This document shows, one piece after another, positions 40,457-49,812 of a stretch of DNA of 64,000 bases. The stretch is from Roseiconus nitratireducens (GTDB lineage Bacteria > Planctomycetota > Planctomycetia > Pirellulales > Pirellulaceae). The stretch spans positions 124,001-188,000 of the forward strand of contig NZ_VWOX01000007.1 in the NCBI RefSeq assembly GCF_008629675.1, given 5' to 3'. The notes under the pieces were generated by a model, which worked only from the letters and a program-made list of their open reading frames with translations, ran no database searches and was not told the origin of the DNA. A program made the translations under genes and the position numbers. Numbering within the stretch: position 1 is the first letter of the stretch; each line of letters opens with the position of its first letter.

Positions 40457-42016
40457 TTAACCGTTAGCCAAATGCTGATCCGTCTGCAACGGCGGGCTGA
40501 AATGGCAAACGCGTAGATCGGTCACCCGCAATTGCGCGCTCTCAACGCAGAAGCCGAGTGCGCCCCGGTGGAACGTCTGGTCGGCCAGCGACAACAGCAC
40601 GCGATGCCCCAGCGACAACTCGATGTAGCTGCCATACACCAGCAACTGCAGGTCAACTTTGCCTCGGGATTCCGGTTCCCAGTAGCCGGCTTGCAGGGTT
40701 CGAAATTGCATCATCTCTTCACCGCTTCCGGCGGGGCCGCTGCCCCAGGCACGGAGTTGCGCGACGCCTTTGAAAAGGTCCAGCGAAACGTAGTAGCCGT
40801 CGTGTGATTCGCGATCGACGCGGAACACCAGCCCGCATTTTCCCTCATTGAGCATTTCCAGGGATGCTCGCATGCGAAACGACTCGAAGTCGCTGTCAAA
40901 TGCAAACGCTTGGAAGCCGGATTCGCACTCCAAATGCATGGCGTTTTCGTTGATCCGCTGATAGTTGCCCGGCAGCAAGTCCTTCAGGCAGGACAAGTGG
41001 CTCACATCGGCAGGACCCTTGATTTGGGCTTCGAAGCCTTCGAAAGATTTGACTCGCAGTTGTCCCGCTTCGGATCGGAACAACCGTTTCGGTGGCGGCA
41101 TCAGATTGTGGGTCATGCGATCCAGTCCGCTCGGTGTGAAGAAGCTCCACAACAGCAACCCCTGGTCATCCTGGCAGACACGGCCTGCGTAATTGCCGCC
41201 GGCCAACAGCACATTGTCTGCGTAGGTCCGCCAAGGCTTCTCGAGCGTCTCGGTATGCCAGTAGCGAATCTTTGCGTCTTCGCGCATGCTACCGATCAGG
41301 TAGTAGTCACCATCCAGTTTGATCAGGTTGGGGACTTCGACGTCGTCATACAGTCCCGGATGGTGCAGCGGGGGGCGGACTTCGAAGTGGTTCGGCTTGG
41401 TTTCCTCCATGACGCCGACGCATCCCCTTCGAACGATCGGCCCGGTGTTGACGCGCCCCGCGGCGAGCAACCACCCTTTCCCGTTCTCGTTGTAGAAGAA
41501 CGGGTCTCGCCAAGAGACCAGGTGCCGGCCTTCGTCCGCTTCGGCTTCGTAGTACTTGCGGTCCGGACTGAGCGGGAAACAGCTTTCCGGATCGTAGTCG
41601 AATGGCGGTTGGGGAGGACGCCCCGGAAGTTGGTAGGGCAGCGTCGTGCGGCGATCTTGCCAGGATACGGGGGCTTTCCGCCAACGATACAGGTCGTCGC
41701 TTTCGGCCATCCCGATGCGTTGCTTCAGCCCGTGGTCGCGTCGCGAAAGGCCGGTGTAGAACATTCGCCAGGCGCCGGTGCGATGGGGATGCGGTGTGAC
41801 GTGCACCGTCCACAGCATGGAATCATCCCAACTGCCGGGATCCCCCAGGAACAACGCATTCTCCACCCGCCGCCAGTCGAAGCAGTTGTTGCTGACCGCG
41901 TGAGCGACGAAGTCATGGTTGGGGAGGACCAAGTGAAACAGATGGTAGATCCCGTCGTGATAGATGACGTCGACGTCGCCCAGCGTCTTGCGGGATCCGG
42001 CGGTTTCGGTGTACAT
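40457..42016 (-). CDS. Glycoside hydrolase, GH32/GH43-like beta-propeller
   Basis: The 519-residue protein looks like a five-bladed propeller glycosidase with a C-terminal beta-sandwich. Visible landmarks are an early Asp segment DVDVIYHDGIYHLFH, the transition-state motif SWRDPFF, and an acidic VEVPNL that could hold the acid/base Glu. The C-terminal part (about 330-510) resembles the sandwich module of GH32 enzymes. Fructan or other furanoside/pyranoside substrates are possible but cannot be fixed. ATG 42016 has no strong ribosome site; the frame stays open to 42592 but that part is Arg/Pro/Thr-rich and lies over tandem DNA repeats. No signal peptide is visible from 42016, so a longer start cannot be excluded. 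Confidence 0.75.
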   Translation of the reverse strand: MYTETAGSRKTLGDVDVIYHDGIYHLFHLVLPNHDFVAHAVSNNCFDWRRVENALFLGDPGSWDDSMLWTVHVTPHPHRTGAWRMFYTGLSRRDHGLKQRIGMAESDDLYRWRKAPVSWQDRRTTLPYQLPGRPPQPPFDYDPESCFPLSPDRKYYEAEADEGRHLVSWRDPFFYNENGKGWLLAAGRVNTGPIVRRGCVGVMEETKPNHFEVRPPLHHPGLYDDVEVPNLIKLDGDYYLIGSMREDAKIRYWHTETLEKPWRTYADNVLLAGGNYAGRVCQDDQGLLLWSFFTPSGLDRMTHNLMPPPKRLFRSEAGQLRVKSFEGFEAQIKGPADVSHLSCLKDLLPGNYQRINENAMHLECESGFQAFAFDSDFESFRMRASLEMLNEGKCGLVFRVDRESHDGYYVSLDLFKGVAQLRAWGSGPAGSGEEMMQFRTLQAGYWEPESRGKVDLQLLVYGSYIELSLGHRVLLSLADQTFHRGALGFCVESAQLRVTDLRVCHFSPPLQTDQHLANG

Positions 42017-42618
42017 GGTGGCAATCTTGCATTCGGAATCGGGGGAGCGAACGACCGCGTCTTGGGTGTTCACTTTCAGTGACAGTGTATTTTGCCGCCC
42101 ATCGGTCGGTGCGGCGGTCTTGCCGATCGCATCGGAACTGGGACGTCGGCCGTTGTCCCATCGGCCGTTGTCCCATGGAAAAACACCGCCGTGGCGTCTT
42201 TCGAGGGGATCACGGTGCGCGACTGGTCGACTGGTCGACTGGTCAACTGGGCAGTGGCGACGTCGACGCCGGCGGTCGCTCAAGTCGGATGCTACCCCAT
42301 TCGGAACGTCCAGGGCGAGGTGGTTCCCGTCGACCAGTCGCCTGGCCCACGCACGGTTGCCGTTCACACACGGCCGCCTTTCACACACGAATGTCCGATT
42401 CACGGAGCGGCAGGGCGTCCGCGGCGGATTGCCGCGACCTTTGAGATGCCGGGCCGGCACCCCCGTCTCGCAGGTGTTGGCAACGTCGCTACGATGGGTT
42501 GAGTCGCTACGATGGGTTGACTTGCATGGGCGGTCGACGCGGGCCAGCGAAGCAGCCATGCCGCCCGATCGCCGTTCGTTTTCCACCTGCATCCCGTTTT
42601 CCTTCGTGACGTGGACTC
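42017..42618. other. Divergent intergenic region with short tandem repeats
   Basis: It holds perfect tandem pairs: 15 bases at 42146-42160/42161-42175, 18 bases at 42485-42502/42503-42520, and GACTGGTC-type repeats around 42228-42248. The minus-strand frame is open throughout, so part might be N-terminal coding for the glycosidase. Confidence 0.55.
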
Positions 42619-43974
42619 ATGACCCAGAAAAAGAAAGTTGTCGTCGTCGGTGGGGGGTTTGCTGGGATGCACGCGGCGAAACAGCTGGGGAAATCGCGCG
42701 ATTGCGATGTGATCATCATCGACCGCCGCAATCACCACCTGTTTCAGCCGTTGCTGTATCAAGTCGCGATGGCCGGTTTGGATCCGTCCGATATCGCCTC
42801 GCCAATTCGTTCGATGTTGAATCGCTACAGCAACATCTCCACCCTACTCGGTGAAGTCACTCGAATCGACACCGATAAGCAGATCGTGCACAGCGACGTG
42901 GGAGAACTGCCTTACGACTATCTGGTCGTCGCTTGTGGCGCGATGCATCACTATTTCGGTCACGATGAATGGGAAGCGTTCGCGCCCGGGCTGAAGAACA
43001 TCCCGCAAGCGACGGAGATTCGCCGACGTGTCTTGATGGCGTTCGAATCGGCCGAGCGAACCAACGACAAGCGGCAGCAAGATTGTTGGTTGACGTTCGT
43101 GCTCGTTGGCGGCGGACCCACCGGGGTTGAGCTGGCCGGGGCGATCGCGGAAATGGCGAAGAACACGTTGAAACGCGACTTCAAAACGATCGATGCCAGT
43201 CTGGCAAGAGTGATTGTGGTGCAGAGCGGAGACCGCATCCTGAATCAATTCCCCGAACCTCTCTCCGAGTACGCCAAGGGGGCGTTGGAAAGTCTGGGCG
43301 TCGAGGTGCGGTTGGGCGATCGCGTCACCCACGTCGATGCCCAGGGGGTCTGGCTGGGGGACGAGCGGATCGAAGCCTACACGGTGATTTGGGCTGCGGG
43401 AGTCAAGGCGAATCCGATTGGAAAAACGCTGGGAACCGAAACCGATCGTGCCGGTCGAGTGGTCGTGGAAAGTGATTTGTCGATCCCCGGCCATCCCGAG
43501 GTGTTCGTCATTGGGGACTTGGCCGCCGCCAAGGATTCGCAGGGCAATCCGTTGCCAGGTTTGGCGCCGGTTGCGATGCAGGAGGGAAGCTATGTCGGAA
43601 AGCTGATCCGGCAGAAGGCCTCGGGTGATTCAAGTCACACACAAAAACCGTTTGAGTACCGCGACAAAGGCCAGATGGCGACGATCGGCCGCCGCCGGGC
43701 GGTGCTGCAAAGCGGCGGCATGACCATGAAGGGCACGCTGGCCTGGTTGGGATGGCTGTTCGTGCACATTGTCTACCTGAACGGTTTTCGAAACCGGATG
43801 TTCGTCTTCTTTTCCTGGGCCTGGTCTTACGTGACGTTTGCCCGAGGGGCTCGCCTGATCGTACCCAAGACGTGGCAGATCACCGGTGAAGAGTCACAGG
43901 TTCACCCGGACGCGCCGCTCCCAGTCGCCGCGGGCGGTGCGTCCTCGGAAGGACGTGAACCCTCGGCCTCCTGA
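42619..43974 (+). CDS. ndh: Type II NADH dehydrogenase (NDH-2)
   Basis: This 451-residue monotopic flavoenzyme oxidises NADH and reduces quinone at the inner membrane without pumping protons. The N-terminal FAD motif VVVVGGGFAGMHAAKQL (about 5-21), the mid NAD motif VLVGGGPTGVELAGAIAEM (about 157-175) and the FAD-closing VIGDLAAAKD (about 297-306) are all present. The C-terminus has hydrophobic/amphipathic helices (WLGWLFVHIVYLNGFRNRM) typical of membrane attachment. It could feed electrons toward the cytochrome oxidase encoded at 1.9-7.6 kb. Its last 73 bases overlap a convergent small gene. Confidence 0.93.
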   Translation: MTQKKKVVVVGGGFAGMHAAKQLGKSRDCDVIIIDRRNHHLFQPLLYQVAMAGLDPSDIASPIRSMLNRYSNISTLLGEVTRIDTDKQIVHSDVGELPYDYLVVACGAMHHYFGHDEWEAFAPGLKNIPQATEIRRRVLMAFESAERTNDKRQQDCWLTFVLVGGGPTGVELAGAIAEMAKNTLKRDFKTIDASLARVIVVQSGDRILNQFPEPLSEYAKGALESLGVEVRLGDRVTHVDAQGVWLGDERIEAYTVIWAAGVKANPIGKTLGTETDRAGRVVVESDLSIPGHPEVFVIGDLAAAKDSQGNPLPGLAPVAMQEGSYVGKLIRQKASGDSSHTQKPFEYRDKGQMATIGRRRAVLQSGGMTMKGTLAWLGWLFVHIVYLNGFRNRMFVFFSWAWSYVTFARGARLIVPKTWQITGEESQVHPDAPLPVAAGGASSEGREPSAS

Positions 43975-44201
43975 GCCAGGTTGACTGAGGCCGAGCTGAC
44001 CGAGGCTGAGCTGACTGCTGATGGAGCGACGACGCCATCGCCGCTTTGCTTCCGCGGTCGATCTTCGGCGTCATGAACAGGTTCGGCGACGAGCGGCCGA
44101 TTCTGTGCCTCGGCCAAGGCTTCGGAGAACACGTGCTCGATCGCCAAGATTAGCACGACCGCGATCAGGATGACGCTGGCGGTATTCCAAATTCGTTTCA
44201 T
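43902..44201 (-). CDS. Small membrane-anchored hypothetical protein (99 aa)
   Basis: From ATG 44201 the product has one N-terminal membrane helix (about 7-26: ASVILIAVVLILAIEHVF) followed by a Pro/Ser/Ala-rich acidic tail that includes a duplicated SSASV. Its end overlaps the last 73 bases of ndh in the convergent orientation. The membrane segment argues for a real gene, but no ribosome site is obvious. Confidence 0.45.
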   Translation of the reverse strand: MKRIWNTASVILIAVVLILAIEHVFSEALAEAQNRPLVAEPVHDAEDRPRKQSGDGVVAPSAVSSASVSSASVNLAQEAEGSRPSEDAPPAATGSGASG

Positions 44202-44796
44202 GGCAGTTGGGCTTGTAAAAGACAACACGTTGTTCACAGTCGCCGCACTTTTCGGAACGTGGGATTGGCAGCGCCGCCACTCTCAGGCGATCGTCGCGAC
44301 GTCGACTTCGCCATGAACCAAACATTTCGCCTCCGGCTGACGCGGCACCATTACGGTCGACTCGGAACACGAAACCCTCAAAGTTCCAGCGGAGGTTGGC
44401 AAACGCCGTGCCGCGACAGCCGTTCGCTCCCGTTTTCCCCGGTGCCCCCGCCCACAGGCGATCGTTCCTTGTCCTATCGGCTTGATGTCGGCCTTGGTCG
44501 TTCTTCGCCCAGGTCGTCCGCTCGCACGCCATTGCGGTGAACTGCCGCGGCCGGCCTTCTCAGGAAATCGATCCGACTTTGACGATTGGAGACCGCGTGG
44601 ATCGGAATTCTCTCTCTGCTGCACCGCACAAGTGGAATCGGCGTGATTGTTGCTACCTCTTGTCATCACTGCGTGTGATCGCAGTCAATCTGTGCTCTTG
44701 TCTCTGCCGGTCATCTGGCGGTGGCTAAACAGCCGCCGTGATGGAAGGAGCCCGCAGAGATCAATCATCAATCACCCGATGGTGGAGGACTTGGCT
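44202..44796. other. Intergenic region
   Basis: About 595 bases without a credible gene. It holds the sigma54-like site at 44639-44654 ahead of the small Rho_N-type gene. Confidence 0.5.
44639..44654 (+). promoter_or_regulatory. Sigma54 (-24/-12) promoter-like site before the Rho_N-type small gene
   Basis: CGGCGTG, four bases, then TTGCT has GG and GC 10 bases apart and a perfect -12 box; the -24 box deviates at three positions. It lies 143 bases before ATG 44797. Confidence 0.5.
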
Positions 44797-45093
44797 ATGC
44801 CAGAGTGGAGCGACAAAGACAAGCGTCAATACGAGCACATCAAATCCAGTGCGGAATCGCGTGGTCGGTCGACCGAGCGTGCGGAGGAAATCGCCAGCCG
44901 GACCGTGAATAAACAGCGGCGAGAAGAAGGGCGCACCCCACAGCAGACCACCCAGGGCACCGGAAACCCGAACACACCGTACGAAGACCGAACGGTGGAA
45001 GAATTGCACTCGCTGGCGAGCGAGATGCAGATTGAAGGACGCAGCGATATGAACAAGCAACAACTGATCGACGCACTGCGTGCCAAGCAATGA
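44797..45093 (+). CDS. Small charged protein with Rho_N-type C-terminal motif (98 aa)
   Basis: The start has GGAGG at 44784-44788. The N-terminal part (MPEWSDKDKRQYEHIKSSAE, then ERAEEIASRTVNKQRREEGR) is the plasmid-stabilisation/KfrB-like pattern seen in short bacterial stress proteins. The end, RTVEELHSLASEMQIEGRSD followed by MNKQQLIDALRAKQ, is the same Rho_N-like module found in the DUF5872 protein at 38428. It is soluble and very hydrophilic. Nucleic-acid binding is a reasonable guess. It lies 45 bases before an SDR gene. Confidence 0.85.
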   Translation: MPEWSDKDKRQYEHIKSSAESRGRSTERAEEIASRTVNKQRREEGRTPQQTTQGTGNPNTPYEDRTVEELHSLASEMQIEGRSDMNKQQLIDALRAKQ

Positions 45094-45138
45094 TCGTTCT
45101 CTTTCGACCCCGTTCCAGCCCCGGAGTACAGCAGGCCG

Positions 45139-45948
45139 ATGACCCATCGTAAAGCAATCGTCACAGGCGGTAGTACCGGTATCGGTCGTGCAACAGCGGT
45201 CGCCTTGGCGAAATCAGGCCACGACGTCGCGATCACCTACGCATCGAGCGAGGATGAAGCATCAGAGACCGCTCGCCGAGTGGAACAGGCGGGGGCGAAG
45301 TGTTTCGTGTATCGCTTGGATCTGTCCGAACCAACCACGGCGTCCGACTGCGTCGATGCGATGGCGAAAGATCTGGGCGGGCTGGACGTATTGGTCAGCA
45401 ACGCCGGCATGATGGTCTCGCAGAAAGTGCCCTCGGTTGATCTGGAAACCGCGAATCGGATTTTCAACGTCAACGCCTTCGGTGCCATGATGGTGATCCA
45501 ACGAGCGATCAAACATCTGCTGCCGGAAGGCATGGACGGCCCGCCACGCGACACCGCCGGACGAATCATCGTTGTCACCAGTGTGCATGAGACGATCGCC
45601 AACCCCACCGATACGTTGTACACGATGACCAAACATGCACTCGGCGGGATGGTGAAATGTCTGGCTTTGGACCTGTCACCGAAGAACGTGACGGTCAACT
45701 CCGTTGCTCCCGGTGAAATTGCAACGCCAATGAATGACATGCAGGCGGAGGATTTTGATGATCAACCCCGGCCAGCCATTCCCGTTCGACGACCCGGGCA
45801 CCCTGACGAAGTCGCCTGGGTGATCGATTTCCTGGCCAGCCCTCGAAGCGGATTTGTCACCGGGACCTGTTGGCCCGTCGATGGCGGATTCGAGGTCGCT
45901 GCCCCGTTGGCTTCCAGCGGCTACCGCGAGACCTACTTGAAAACCTGA
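45139..45948 (+). CDS. Short-chain dehydrogenase/reductase (classical SDR)
   Basis: The 269 residues have the cofactor motif TGGSTGIG (about 10-17), the structural SNAGM (about 91-95) and a YTMTK catalytic pair after a Ser strand (VVTSVHE), so the Ser-Tyr-Lys triad is complete. The end WPVDGGFEV is typical of glucose/3-oxoacyl reductase-like SDRs. It would reduce or oxidise a small carbonyl/alcohol with NAD(P). The substrate is unknown. It lies 45 bases after the small Rho_N-type gene and may be cotranscribed. Confidence 0.9.
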   Translation: MTHRKAIVTGGSTGIGRATAVALAKSGHDVAITYASSEDEASETARRVEQAGAKCFVYRLDLSEPTTASDCVDAMAKDLGGLDVLVSNAGMMVSQKVPSVDLETANRIFNVNAFGAMMVIQRAIKHLLPEGMDGPPRDTAGRIIVVTSVHETIANPTDTLYTMTKHALGGMVKCLALDLSPKNVTVNSVAPGEIATPMNDMQAEDFDDQPRPAIPVRRPGHPDEVAWVIDFLASPRSGFVTGTCWPVDGGFEVAAPLASSGYRETYLKT

Positions 45949-46179
45949 TTCCCACCTCCCCGGTGATGACGTCTTGGTTCGCTGCTGATCCCAGTCGGAC
46001 GATTCGAGATGTCCACCCTGTCATGAACCGGTCGAAAGTGGTTGCGGTTCCTTGCGATCGCCAGTCGAGAGGATTGCAGGAGAGTGCGTTGCAATCGAGA
46101 GCTTTGCATGCCAGCAGCCCGGCCGGGTTCATTCATCATTGACCCGATTCCCCCACGAATGAAAATCGAGAGTTCCGAC

Positions 46180-47772
46180 ATGCGATATCGAACCCTTCCC
46201 CATTTCATTTTTCCCACCCGTTCGTCCGGGACTTCCAGGGCGCGGCGAAGCATCGGTTGCGGTGTCCTCACGCTGGCAACGATCGGAATGCTGCCCGCAG
46301 CCGGAGGAAACTTTGCGACCGCGGAAGACACCACGGTGGCCGCCAGTGAGAAGCGCACCGCGAAGGACGACACCGCGAAGGACGACACCGCGAAGGACGA
46401 CCTTGCGGAGGTCATCCGGGCGGACATCGACGATGCCGAATCGCTGAGCGTCGATGAAATCACCGTCGGCAGTGAAGACGGCTTGGTCACGCTTTCGGGC
46501 ACCGTGGCGAGCTTGATGGATAAGCGGCGAGCCGCTGACGTCGCCAAACGTGTGCGTGGCGTTCAGGCCGTTCTGAATGAAATCATCGTCCAGCCCACTT
46601 CGCGGTCCGACGCGGATATCCGCGAAGATGTCGTTTCGCGGATGAAAACCAACGACAGCCTGGAAAAGCTGGAAATCGTCGCGGCGGTCAACGGCGGTGA
46701 GGTGGCGTTAACCGGCAAAGTCGACTCGTTGGCCGAAAAACGCGTTGCCGAAAGGGCGGCCGCGGGGGTTCGCGGCGTCACTTCGGTTGCCAATCAACTG
46801 ACCGTGCGTTTGGACCCGGACCGCTCCGATCAAGAGCTACGTGAGGAAGTCAATGCTCTGATCATTCAAAGCGTTTACCTGGACGACTTGAACATCGACG
46901 TCAACGTCAAAGACGCGGTGGTGACTTTGGCGGGCAAGGTGCATTCCGCGGCGCAGAAAGAGCGTTTGGAAGCGGTGGCGGAGATCTGGGGTGTTCAAAA
47001 GGTCGACGTGGAAGGAGTGGAGGTCCAACCCGACTCGGTCGACCAGACCGTTCGCAAACGTCGTTACGCCGATGTCAGCGACCAGCAAATCTCCCAGGCC
47101 ATCCGGCGGTCCCTGTCGAACCATCCGATCGCGTTTTCCGCGGTTGATCAGATCCAGCCGGAAGTCCACGATGGCGTCGTCACGTTGCAGGGCACCGTTT
47201 CCAGACTGCGTGTCAAGGAGATCGCGGAACGGCTGGCGATGGATGTTGTTGGCGTGCATCGCGTGGTCAATGAACTGGAGGTCCAGTACGACCAGACGCC
47301 CTATTCGGATGCCGAGATCATCGACCTGACTCAAAAGGCATTGGAGCTAAGCCCTTATTTGTACCGTCGCGATTTCCGCGTGCACTGCAACCGGGCCCAC
47401 GTGACACTTTACGGTGCCGTCGAAAGTCAATTGGAGAAGGAAATTGCCGGGTGGATCGCCGGGGGCATCCCGAGCGTCGTGCACGTCAACAACGTGTTGG
47501 CCGTCGAGAAGCCGCAGAAAGACAAGAGCGACGAACAAATCAAGCAAGACCTGCAACGCAAGCTCAAGTACTCGTTTTATGACAAGGCGGACAGGATCCA
47601 GGTGCGGGTTGTCGATGGTGTCGCCATCCTGTCCGGAACCGTTGACACGTGGCGGCAGTGGCAGATGGCGTTGGATCTTGCCATCGAAGCGGGTTCCAGG
47701 ACGCCCCACAACATGATCGATGTGCGATTTCATCCGCCGCACGGTGCTTCGGACGCGTTCGTGCCGCGGTGA
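46180..47772 (+). CDS. Exported protein with six tandem BON domains
   Basis: After an N-terminal RARR and a hydrophobic export segment (about 25-45) there are three copies of the 5-residue unit TAKDD/LAKDD-like (encoded by 15-base DNA repeats). Six BON domains follow, each with the G-x-V-x-L-x-G-x-V core: SEDGLVTLSGTV, NGGEVALTGKV, VKDAVVTLAGKV, VHDGVVTLQGTV, NRAHVTLYGAV and VVDGVAILSGTV. BON folds bind phospholipid or other envelope surfaces; OsmY has two. Six in a row is unusual and suggests a long, flexible periplasmic adhesive or membrane-supporting protein. I chose ATG 46180 over 46159 because of GAGAG before it. A weak GG-N10-GC site lies at 46078-46093. Confidence 0.9.
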   Translation: MRYRTLPHFIFPTRSSGTSRARRSIGCGVLTLATIGMLPAAGGNFATAEDTTVAASEKRTAKDDTAKDDTAKDDLAEVIRADIDDAESLSVDEITVGSEDGLVTLSGTVASLMDKRRAADVAKRVRGVQAVLNEIIVQPTSRSDADIREDVVSRMKTNDSLEKLEIVAAVNGGEVALTGKVDSLAEKRVAERAAAGVRGVTSVANQLTVRLDPDRSDQELREEVNALIIQSVYLDDLNIDVNVKDAVVTLAGKVHSAAQKERLEAVAEIWGVQKVDVEGVEVQPDSVDQTVRKRRYADVSDQQISQAIRRSLSNHPIAFSAVDQIQPEVHDGVVTLQGTVSRLRVKEIAERLAMDVVGVHRVVNELEVQYDQTPYSDAEIIDLTQKALELSPYLYRRDFRVHCNRAHVTLYGAVESQLEKEIAGWIAGGIPSVVHVNNVLAVEKPQKDKSDEQIKQDLQRKLKYSFYDKADRIQVRVVDGVAILSGTVDTWRQWQMALDLAIEAGSRTPHNMIDVRFHPPHGASDAFVPR

Positions 47773-47912
47773 GCCCGCGAGAATGCGGGCGGTCCGACTT
47801 TGCCCGCTGTCGCCAGTTTGGCTGCCGTCGCCAGTCGCTTCCAGTCGGATTCGAACGATAGGTCGACCGACCTTCAGGACGCGATGGGGTGTACCGGTGC
47901 ATAGAATGGGAC

Positions 47913-49526
47913 ATGAGCAGCCCGAGCGAACTGACCGATTCACACCCGTCGGCTGAGCAGCCAGAATCACGTCGCAATTCGGACCGTCGTCGGCGGGTGT
48001 TGTTGACCGGAGCGACCGGCTACGTCGGTGGTCGATTGCGCCGCGAGCTCGAATCCCGAGGCGTTGATCTACGCTGCATGGCTCGGCGGCCGGAGAATCT
48101 GGTCGGGCGCGTCGACGGAAAGACTCAGGTCGTTCAGGGAGACGTGTTGGCGCCGGAAACGCTGGAGGGAGTGTTCGACGGAATCGACACAGCCTACTAC
48201 CTAATTCACTCGATGGGTGTGGGAGAAGGGTTCGAAGCGGACGATCGCCGGGCCGCGGAGAACTTTGCACACGCGGCGTGGCGTGCCGGCGTTCGGCGGA
48301 TCGTTTATCTGGGCGGTCTGGGAAACGACGAGGATGATCTGTCCAGCCACCTGCGCAGCCGGCACGAGGTCGGGCAGATCCTGAAGCGGGACTCCGGAGC
48401 ACAGGTGATTGAGTTCCGCGCCTCCATCATCATCGGTTCGGGCAGTTTGTCGTTTGAATTGGTTCGCGCCCTGGTTCGCAAGTTGCCGGTCATGATTTGG
48501 CCCAAATGGGTATCGACCAAGGCGTCACCCATCGCGATTCGGGACGTCCTTGCCTATCTGCTCGAAGCACTTGAATTGCCGGACGGCCCGAGCAAGATCT
48601 ACGAGATTGGCGGTCCGGAGGCAGTGTCCTATGGCGGAATCATGGAGGAGTATGCCCGACAACGCGGCTTGCGTCGGTTCACGATCCGGGTTCCGTTTCT
48701 TTCACCTCGCATCAGCAGCCTGTGGTTGGGCCTGGTCACTCCGGTGTACGCCCGGATCGGAAGAAAGTTGGTCGAAGGCTTGGTCAATCCGACGGTGGTG
48801 TCCGATGATGCGGCCGACCGGGATTTCAAGGTAAAGCCCTGCGGCGTCCGCGAGGCCATTGCTCGAGCGATCGAGAAAGAGAACCGCGAGATGGTGGAAA
48901 CGCGATGGTCCGACGCCTTGTCGTCTTCCGGTCGGATTGCCAAGTGGGGAGGCGTTTCGTTTGGCAATCGTCTTTTGGATGCACGTCAGGTCGACGTTGC
49001 TTTACCGCCGGCATGTGCGTTTGCCCCCATCGTGCGTTTGGGCGGTGATTCGGGCTACTATTACGCCGACTGGTTGTGGCGGGTTCGTGGTTGGATGGAC
49101 TTGGTCGTCGGCGGCGTCGGGCTTCGCCGTGGGCGTCGACATTCACGGAAACTGCGCGTCGGCGACGCCGTCGACTTTTGGCGTGTCGAGGTGTTCGAAC
49201 CGGATCATCGATTGCGGTTACGGGCCGAGATGAAACTTCCCGGCCGTGGTTGGTTGGAGTACGAAGTCAATCCAAAGCCCGGCGGCGGTGCGACAATCCA
49301 TCAGACGGCGGAGTTCGACCCGGTGGGGCTGTTTGGGCTGGTTTACTGGTATTCCGTGTGGCCGCTTCACCAGTTCGTCTTCAAAGGCATGTTGCGGGGC
49401 GTCGTCCGCGAGGCACACGCGCTGTGTCTCGATCAGAAGCCGGGTGATGATCAGACGCCGGCAGCCGGATCGCTTGCGGAAACCGCTGCCGAGAGCGTTC
49501 CGGAGGAAGCGGGCGGTCGAGTGTGA
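47913..49526 (+). CDS. NAD(P)-binding epimerase-like (extended SDR) with DUF2867 C-terminus
   Basis: A Rossmann domain starts with VLLTGATGYVGGRL (about 30-43) and continues as in atypical NmrA/complex-I-39-kDa-like SDRs (DTAYYLIHSMG, IVYLGGLG). It is followed by a DUF2867-type domain (about 325-500, DYADWLWRVRGWMD-like segment, ending PLHQFVFKGMLRG). The family is described as NAD(P)H-binding with an uncharacterised C-terminal domain; substrates are unknown. The 537 residues fit. ATG 47913 is used although a GTG at 47889 has a better ribosome site. It follows a clear gap after the BON gene. Confidence 0.87.
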   Translation: MSSPSELTDSHPSAEQPESRRNSDRRRRVLLTGATGYVGGRLRRELESRGVDLRCMARRPENLVGRVDGKTQVVQGDVLAPETLEGVFDGIDTAYYLIHSMGVGEGFEADDRRAAENFAHAAWRAGVRRIVYLGGLGNDEDDLSSHLRSRHEVGQILKRDSGAQVIEFRASIIIGSGSLSFELVRALVRKLPVMIWPKWVSTKASPIAIRDVLAYLLEALELPDGPSKIYEIGGPEAVSYGGIMEEYARQRGLRRFTIRVPFLSPRISSLWLGLVTPVYARIGRKLVEGLVNPTVVSDDAADRDFKVKPCGVREAIARAIEKENREMVETRWSDALSSSGRIAKWGGVSFGNRLLDARQVDVALPPACAFAPIVRLGGDSGYYYADWLWRVRGWMDLVVGGVGLRRGRRHSRKLRVGDAVDFWRVEVFEPDHRLRLRAEMKLPGRGWLEYEVNPKPGGGATIHQTAEFDPVGLFGLVYWYSVWPLHQFVFKGMLRGVVREAHALCLDQKPGDDQTPAAGSLAETAAESVPEEAGGRV

Positions 49527-49708
49527 GGTGGGGGCGGGTGTGAGGTTGGTCGAACGGGGGGGCTGTCCCGGTGGGCACGGATGTTGACGCCGGTTCCGTG
49601 ATAGCGCAACGACCGTTTTCCGGGCTTGCGTGGCAAAAATCGATCGCTGGTCGGTCGACGTGGTTTCTGACCAGCCGTTTTTTGGCCGTTTCTTGGATTT
49701 GCGGTCAT

Positions 49709-49724
49709 TGGTACGTGGCGTGCT
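49709..49724 (+). promoter_or_regulatory. Sigma54 (-24/-12) promoter-like site before the acidic lipoprotein gene
   Basis: TGGTACG, four bases, then GTGCT; GG and GC are 10 bases apart, with one mismatch in each box. It lies about 100 bases before ATG 49813. Confidence 0.6.
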
Positions 49725-49812
49725 TTCACAGCTTCCGTCGGCTGACCATCCAATCCTTACCGCAACAGGCAAAGGGTCGGCCGAGCTGCCTGTTGCCCGA
49801 TTGAGAGTACCC

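Noticed and set aside
46078..46093. Sigma54-like site before the six-BON gene
   Set aside because: Spacing and -12 box (TTGCA) are right, but the -24 box matches only GG; kept only as a weak note.
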